Assembly (NCBI GenBank): GCA_027488855.1
Contig: JAIYAV010000274.1
Span: 1 to 34,775, forward strand
Source of the DNA: Saprospiraceae bacterium
GTDB taxonomy: Bacteria > Bacteroidota > Bacteroidia > Chitinophagales > Saprospiraceae
DNA: 34,775 nucleotides
Direction: 5' to 3'
Part shown: piece after piece, positions 30,897-34,775 of the stretch
Layout of the letters: every line of letters starts with the position of its first letter
How positions within the stretch are numbered: the first letter of the stretch is position 1
The notes under the pieces: generated by a model
What the model saw: only the letters and a program-made list of their open reading frames with translations
Database searches by the model: none
What the model was told of the DNA's origin: nothing
Translations under genes and position numbers: made by a program

Positions 30897-31883
30897 TTAC
30901 TTGAATAAGTTCCCCCTTCTTTGTTCCCAATTTCGGATAAAGTGTTCTAATTGCTGGTATCTATCGATGACCGATCGCCCTTCATGGTCGGTTATCGATA
31001 GGTCCAGTTTTGGGTGGTTTTTGAACAGGTATTGCATTAAATCACGGTTTCGGCAACTTTCGTAAAATGATGACACTTGTGTAAACTCGTGAAGGGGATA
31101 ATTGCCTTGATAGGGTGCATTAATGTCCTGTCCTGCTTCTTCTAGTAAATATTTAAGCATATGAATTTCTCTTACATACAACAAGCACCCGTCCAATTTT
31201 GCCCCTTTCTGGATTAAAAAATGAAAAACTTCAGGATGATCAATATAGTGTTGTACTACATTCCTTTTCCAAACCGGATGAATTTTATTAGGGTCGCCTC
31301 CATATGCTTGTAACAATTCCTCAAATCGATCAAAATGTATCTGGTTATCCGTCCAGAACCATTGAAGTTCAAAGATTTTATCTCCAATATGATAAGTTGG
31401 CAAATTGTCTTCTCCATCCCCTGGTTTCAAGGATTGCAGTAAGGAACTAAAAGAGGCATAAGAAGTGCGATTAAACCCTTGACCATCCCCATAATTGGCG
31501 AAATACACCCAGCCATAATCTTCTTCGCCTAAATAAAGCATAAAATCGCCCCTTACACAGCGCGCTATGACCAAGAGTTTATTCAAATCAATGGCATACT
31601 TATCGGCCTCATCTTCTTTTATCAATTCGATTAGCCAATTATAGGCATCATATCGGTAGGCAAACAGTACATCCTGCACACTAGAGAAACGTTCAATCCA
31701 GGTATGCTCCCACTCGTCATCCGAATGCTCATTGTTCAGATGGTCTGGCCATACTACCCCTCCATTGTGTTCGAGCAAAAATTGGCGATAATCTGAGGGA
31801 AAGCTGAGTTGTAGCTCCTGCTCAACTTGGGAGATAAATTCAGGTGAGGCTGGTGGCTCGTCGGGGAAGAATTGTAGTGGCAT
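30897..31883 (-). CDS. SMI1/KNR4 (SUKH) family protein with ankyrin-like C-terminus
   Basis: A 328-residue protein. The ATG at 31883 (MPLQFFPDEPP) is chosen; a TTG at 31916 would overlap the upstream gene. The N-terminal part (about 10-150) is an SMI1/KNR4 domain: EFISQVEQELQLSFPSDYRQ, FLLEHNGGV, WIERFSSVQDV and then FMLYLGEEDYGWVYF. The C-terminal part (about 210-320) has ankyrin-like helices (VFHFLIQKGAKLDG, HMLKYLLEEAGQDINAP, YPLHEF, DLMQYLFKNHPKLDLSITDHEGRS). SUKH proteins are commonly immunity proteins against contact-delivered toxins, and ankyrin repeats also occur in that class. No toxin gene is adjacent, so this is either an orphan immunity protein or serves another role. A small coiled-coil protein gene lies 10 bp upstream. 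Confidence 0.75.
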   Translation of the reverse strand: MPLQFFPDEPPASPEFISQVEQELQLSFPSDYRQFLLEHNGGVVWPDHLNNEHSDDEWEHTWIERFSSVQDVLFAYRYDAYNWLIELIKEDEADKYAIDLNKLLVIARCVRGDFMLYLGEEDYGWVYFANYGDGQGFNRTSYASFSSLLQSLKPGDGEDNLPTYHIGDKIFELQWFWTDNQIHFDRFEELLQAYGGDPNKIHPVWKRNVVQHYIDHPEVFHFLIQKGAKLDGCLLYVREIHMLKYLLEEAGQDINAPYQGNYPLHEFTQVSSFYESCRNRDLMQYLFKNHPKLDLSITDHEGRSVIDRYQQLEHFIRNWEQRRGNLFK

Positions 31884-31893
31884 AAATAGACAA

Positions 31894-32106
31894 TTAGGCC
31901 ACTTCGGTAAGCTCAAGCTTCACACTCAAAGACTTGAAAATGCTACGCAACTCACTTACAAATTCTTCTTTCATTAGTTCATACTGTTGGATCATAGAAT
32001 TGTGCTGTGTGACCTGCAGATGCAGATCAATCAACTTGCTTACATTTTCCAAATTCTCAATTAGCTCAGCGATTCTTACAAACCGCACTTCCATATTTTG
32101 TTCCAT
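31894..32106 (-). CDS. Small coiled-coil protein, unknown function
   Basis: A 70-residue, mostly helical protein (AELIENLENVSKLIDLHLQV and SMIQQYELMKEEFVSELRSI), with heptad-like spacing of Leu, Ile and Val suggesting a coiled coil. No signal peptide or membrane segment is visible. It starts at the ATG at 32106, and the SMI1/ankyrin gene follows 10 bp after its stop, so the two are probably co-expressed. It may be a partner of that protein. The family is not recognised. Confidence 0.6.
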   Translation of the reverse strand: MEQNMEVRFVRIAELIENLENVSKLIDLHLQVTQHNSMIQQYELMKEEFVSELRSIFKSLSVKLELTEVA

Positions 32107-32175
32107 GCGTCATGCAATTTTGATTTGTATAAAACTAGGAATTTATCACAAGAAGGCGATTTTTAATACAAAAAA

Positions 32176-33507
32176 TTATTTCATCAGTTGCGCTAGTTGC
32201 TCCAACACCCCCTCAAACCCAAATCCACTCCACACCCTCTCCCACTTCTGTTTGATCTCCGCCGTACACAAATTCCCAATGCTCCCCTCGTGCGTATGAT
32301 TCAAAGTCCGATCAGGATTAAAAGTTCCATTCTCGATGTCCATACCCACCTGGCGGTACGCATCGCGGAAAGGCACTCCTTCCAGCGCCAGCTTATTGAC
32401 CACTTCTACCGAATACAGGTACTTGTACTTGTCATCGTCCAGGATGTTGGTTTTGGGCTGCATTTGAGGGAGGGCAAAACACAACATGGCCAAGCAACTT
32501 TTTGCTGATTCAATCGCCGGGAAAATCACTTCTTTCAGCAACTGAAAATCGCGGTGGTAGCCACTCGGCAAATTGCTGGTCAGCAGACTCACCTGTTGGG
32601 GCAAAGAGGACAATTGGGTACATTTTGCCCGCAGCAATTCAAAAACATCAGGGTTCTTCTTGTGCGGCATGATGCTTGAACCCGTGGTCAACTCGTCGGG
32701 GTAACTCAGGAACGCAAAATTCTGGTTGAGGTACAAGACCATGTCCATCGACAATTTATTCAGCGTATGGCCCAGGCCAGAAAGGGCAAAAGCGAGGAAC
32801 AATTCGGTTTTACCCCGCCCCATTTGGGCATGTACTACATTGTAGTTCAAATCGGCAAAGCCCAATAACTCTGTCGTCATCCGCCGATTCAGCGGGAAAG
32901 AAGAGCCATAACCTGCCGCCGAACCCAGTGGATTCTGATTGATGATCTGATAGGCACTTTGAAACTGCCGCAAATCATCCACCAGGGACTCGGCGTACGC
33001 GCCCAGCCACAAGCCGAAGGAAGACACCATTGCCACTTGCAAGTGGGTATAGCCGGGCAAAAGAACATCTTTGTGTTTTTCAGAAAGGCTTTGTAAGACC
33101 TCGAATAGTTCGCCAATCTGGGTGCTCAACGCTTCAATTTCTGCCCGCAAAAACAGTCGTAAATCCACCAAAACCTGATCATTGCGCGAGCGGCCACTGT
33201 GGATTTTTTTGCCCATATCGCCCAGGCGGCGGGTGAGCAACATTTCCACTTGTGAATGAACATCCTCTACTCCATCCTCAATGACAAAATTACCCGCCAC
33301 GGCTTCTTGATACAATTCCTTCAAGGCCACAGCCAGTGCGTCGAATTCCTCTTTTTCCAACAAACCAATGCTGCACAACATCTCGATATGCGCCAAGGAG
33401 CCCAGAATGTCGTAAGGGGCCAGGTATAAGTCCATTTCCCGATCGCGACCTACGGTAAAGGTTTCTACTTCCGACCAGGCGGAGATGGATTTTTGCCAAA
33501 GTTTCAT
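32176..33507 (-). CDS. argH: Argininosuccinate lyase
   Basis: A 443-residue enzyme that splits argininosuccinate to arginine and fumarate, the last step of arginine synthesis. Superfamily motifs are present: KIHSGRSRNDQ at about 101-111, the TH-containing PGYTHLQVAM at 141-150, and the signature GSSIMPHKKNPD at 266-277. Length is typical or slightly short. The start ATG overlaps the stop of the upstream M20 gene by 4 bp, indicating translational coupling with that gene. No clear terminator is seen behind it. Confidence 0.96.
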   Translation of the reverse strand: MKLWQKSISAWSEVETFTVGRDREMDLYLAPYDILGSLAHIEMLCSIGLLEKEEFDALAVALKELYQEAVAGNFVIEDGVEDVHSQVEMLLTRRLGDMGKKIHSGRSRNDQVLVDLRLFLRAEIEALSTQIGELFEVLQSLSEKHKDVLLPGYTHLQVAMVSSFGLWLGAYAESLVDDLRQFQSAYQIINQNPLGSAAGYGSSFPLNRRMTTELLGFADLNYNVVHAQMGRGKTELFLAFALSGLGHTLNKLSMDMVLYLNQNFAFLSYPDELTTGSSIMPHKKNPDVFELLRAKCTQLSSLPQQVSLLTSNLPSGYHRDFQLLKEVIFPAIESAKSCLAMLCFALPQMQPKTNILDDDKYKYLYSVEVVNKLALEGVPFRDAYRQVGMDIENGTFNPDRTLNHTHEGSIGNLCTAEIKQKWERVWSGFGFEGVLEQLAQLMK

Positions 33508-34559
33508 ATTATTCCTTCAATCAGTTGAATGTAGCAATCAATGCCTGCCCGGATTTCACTCAGTCGAATGTATTCGTCAGCAGTATGTGAACGTGCCGAG
33601 TCGCCAGGGCCAATTTTTAAGGAAGGAAAAGGCATCAAAGCCTGATCCGAAAGGGTGGGTGAACCAAAATAGGGCAAGCCCAGTTGCAGTCCACTTTGTA
33701 CCAAGGGATGCTCCAGCGCAATGCCGGATGAATTGAGGCGAAAAGAACGCGCTTTAAGGCTTGATTGTACCTTGCTCTGCAACAAGTCAAAAACCTCCTC
33801 ATTCCGGTAACACTCGTTGGTACGTACATCGATCACAAAACGGCAGGAATCGGGCACCACATTGTGTTGTTTGCCCGCTTCGATTTGGGTTACGCTCATT
33901 TTTACCTTACCCAAGAGAGGTGAAACTCGTTCTAATTCCAGGTTTCGAATGAGATTGATGTCCTCCAAAGCGATGTAGATGGCATTCACACCCTCTTCTC
34001 TCGCAGCATGACCAGCCACACCTCGCGCTTCCCCATCAATCACCATGAGCCCCTTTTCAGCAATGGCCATGCGCATTTGGGTAGGCTCACCCACGATGGC
34101 AAAGTCAATCTGCTCCAACTCAGGCAGCAACGCAGCAATGCCATTGGCACCAGAGATTTCCTCTTCGGCAGTGGCCGCCATAATCAGGTTGACCGGCAAA
34201 TCGCTGCGTTCATAAAAATAGGCAAACGTAGCTAGAAGCGAAACCAAAGGCCCACCTGCGTCGTTGCTGCCCAAGCCATACAGGATGTCATCTTCTTCCA
34301 CTCCAGGGTGAAAAGGGTCGCGTTGCCAGCCAGTAGCAGGCTTTACGGTATCAATGTGGGAATTGAGCAAAAGGGTAGGTTTTCCTTCTTGCCAATGGCG
34401 ATTTCTAGCCCAAAGATTATTCAAGTGGCGCTGAAAAGGGATGTTTTTTGCCTCAAAAAAAGCAGCAACACGCTCGGCAGCTGGTGCTTCTTCCCGCGAA
34501 AAGGAAGGGGTCGCAATCAGGTTTTTCAACAAATCAATGGCCGAGTCTGCTAAATTCAT
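33504..34559 (-). CDS. argE: M20 peptidase-family deacylase, ArgE-like
   Basis: A 351-residue dinuclear zinc hydrolase. The ATG at 34559 (MNLADSAIDLL) is preferred to a TTG at 34580. Metal-site motifs: NSHIDTV with His68 and Asp70, GLGSNDAGG with Asp100, AEEEISG with the catalytic Glu (132/133), and GEPT further on. GVAGHAAR marks the dimerisation domain and RSHTADEYI provides the late ligand His. Its stop overlaps the argH start by 4 bp, so it is almost certainly an arginine-pathway deacylase. Bacteroidota are known to use acylated intermediates beyond acetylornithine (succinylornithine, or acetylcitrulline in related schemes), so the exact substrate (N-acyl-ornithine or N-acyl-citrulline) is open. 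Confidence 0.82.
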   Translation of the reverse strand: MNLADSAIDLLKNLIATPSFSREEAPAAERVAAFFEAKNIPFQRHLNNLWARNRHWQEGKPTLLLNSHIDTVKPATGWQRDPFHPGVEEDDILYGLGSNDAGGPLVSLLATFAYFYERSDLPVNLIMAATAEEEISGANGIAALLPELEQIDFAIVGEPTQMRMAIAEKGLMVIDGEARGVAGHAAREEGVNAIYIALEDINLIRNLELERVSPLLGKVKMSVTQIEAGKQHNVVPDSCRFVIDVRTNECYRNEEVFDLLQSKVQSSLKARSFRLNSSGIALEHPLVQSGLQLGLPYFGSPTLSDQALMPFPSLKIGPGDSARSHTADEYIRLSEIRAGIDCYIQLIEGII

Positions 34560-34577
34560 GAAGCAAAATTTTCGCCG

Positions 34578-34585
34578 CAAAGATA
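34578..34585 (-). promoter_or_regulatory. -7 promoter box of argE-argH
   Basis: On the minus strand TATCTTTG matches TAnnTTTG, 19-26 bp before the argE start. No clear -33 TTG is seen at the expected distance, so it may need an activator. Confidence 0.5.
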
Positions 34586-34636
34586 AGCAGAGTTGCTACT
34601 TTTTATGCTTTAATGCTTCGCACTATTTAATGATAG

Positions 34637-34775
34637 TCATTTCAAACCGTAATTCACGATAATCAAACCCGTATCGTAAGGTTTTACACTTTCCAGTTTG
34701 TACTGCACCCGATGTTGAACATTGGTAAACAAGGGTTTGCCCTGCCCCAAAACGATGGGGTGTATCGCCAATGAC
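34637..34775 (-). CDS. Dihydrofolate reductase/RibD-C family protein, C-terminal part
   Basis: The last 45 residues of a minus-strand gene that enters from beyond the window, ending with a stop at 34637-34639. SLAIHPIVLGQGKPLFTNVQ followed by HRVQYKLESVKPYDTGLIIVNYGLK matches the C-terminal strand order of the DHFR-like RibD_C family (the I.LGQGKPLF motif). Enzymes of this kind reduce pterin- or flavin-precursor-like substrates with NADPH, but many 'DHFR family' homologues are uncharacterised. The N-terminal cofactor site is outside the window, so nothing more can be said. Confidence 0.7.
   Translation of the reverse strand, partial: SLAIHPIVLGQGKPLFTNVQHRVQYKLESVKPYDTGLIIVNYGLK

Overview
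The window is a dense chromosomal segment from a Bacteroidota bacterium, most likely a relative of the Saprospiraceae (inference). The reasons are Type IX secretion system (T9SS) style C-terminal sorting domains on several secreted proteins, promoter -7 boxes of the Bacteroidota form TAnnTTTG, a GlmU-like protein and a LytTR regulator of Bacteroidota type, and dockerin-like repeats inside a T9SS cargo protein. No phage, integrase, insertion sequence or CRISPR array was seen. Both ends cut genes: the N-terminal part of a subtilisin-like protease at the left and the C-terminal end of a dihydrofolate-reductase-family protein at the right.

Left part (1-7320): subtilisin-like protease (partial), a secreted phosphodiester glycosidase (NAGPA) protein that overlaps tail-to-tail with a membrane LytTR regulator, a small secreted barrel-like protein, a lipoprotein alpha/beta hydrolase, a two-gene minus-strand unit (GlmU-like sugar nucleotidyltransferase, then a spermidine-synthase-like methyltransferase), ribosomal protein L31 type B and a Nudix hydrolase. 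The gap in front of the LytTR gene holds three direct repeats at an exact 21-bp period, the geometry expected of LytTR binding sites.

Middle (7321-21841): metG, whose 3' end is copied as a perfect 34-bp inverted repeat just past its stop; a gap that appears to encode a long rod-shaped RNA resembling 6S RNA; a DUF1015 gene with an amidohydrolase gene behind it; a two-level palindromic element; two T9SS-exported proteins (a gliding-motility-type C-terminal protein and a cohesin/dockerin-like protein); a small helix-turn-helix protein; an O-antigen-ligase-like membrane protein; and pheS-hisS followed by an Nfu-type iron-sulfur protein.

Right part (21842-34775): three consecutive paralogous secreted zinc metalloproteases of about 810-830 residues, each with its own long leader and terminator or hairpin. 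They share a signal peptide, a propeptide, a HExxHxxGxxH zincin, a cysteine-rich GDGICC-type domain, a beta-sandwich-like domain and a T9SS sorting tail, and differ mainly in the linker after the protease. After them come an SMI1/KNR4-ankyrin protein with a small coiled-coil partner, and argH translationally coupled to an M20 deacylase (argE-like).

The strongest candidates for something not yet described are the 6S-like RNA locus, the 21-bp-phased operator array, the fold-back copy of the metG end, the two-level palindrome at 12451-12666 and the metalloprotease triplet. All identifications come from reading the sequence; no database search was run.
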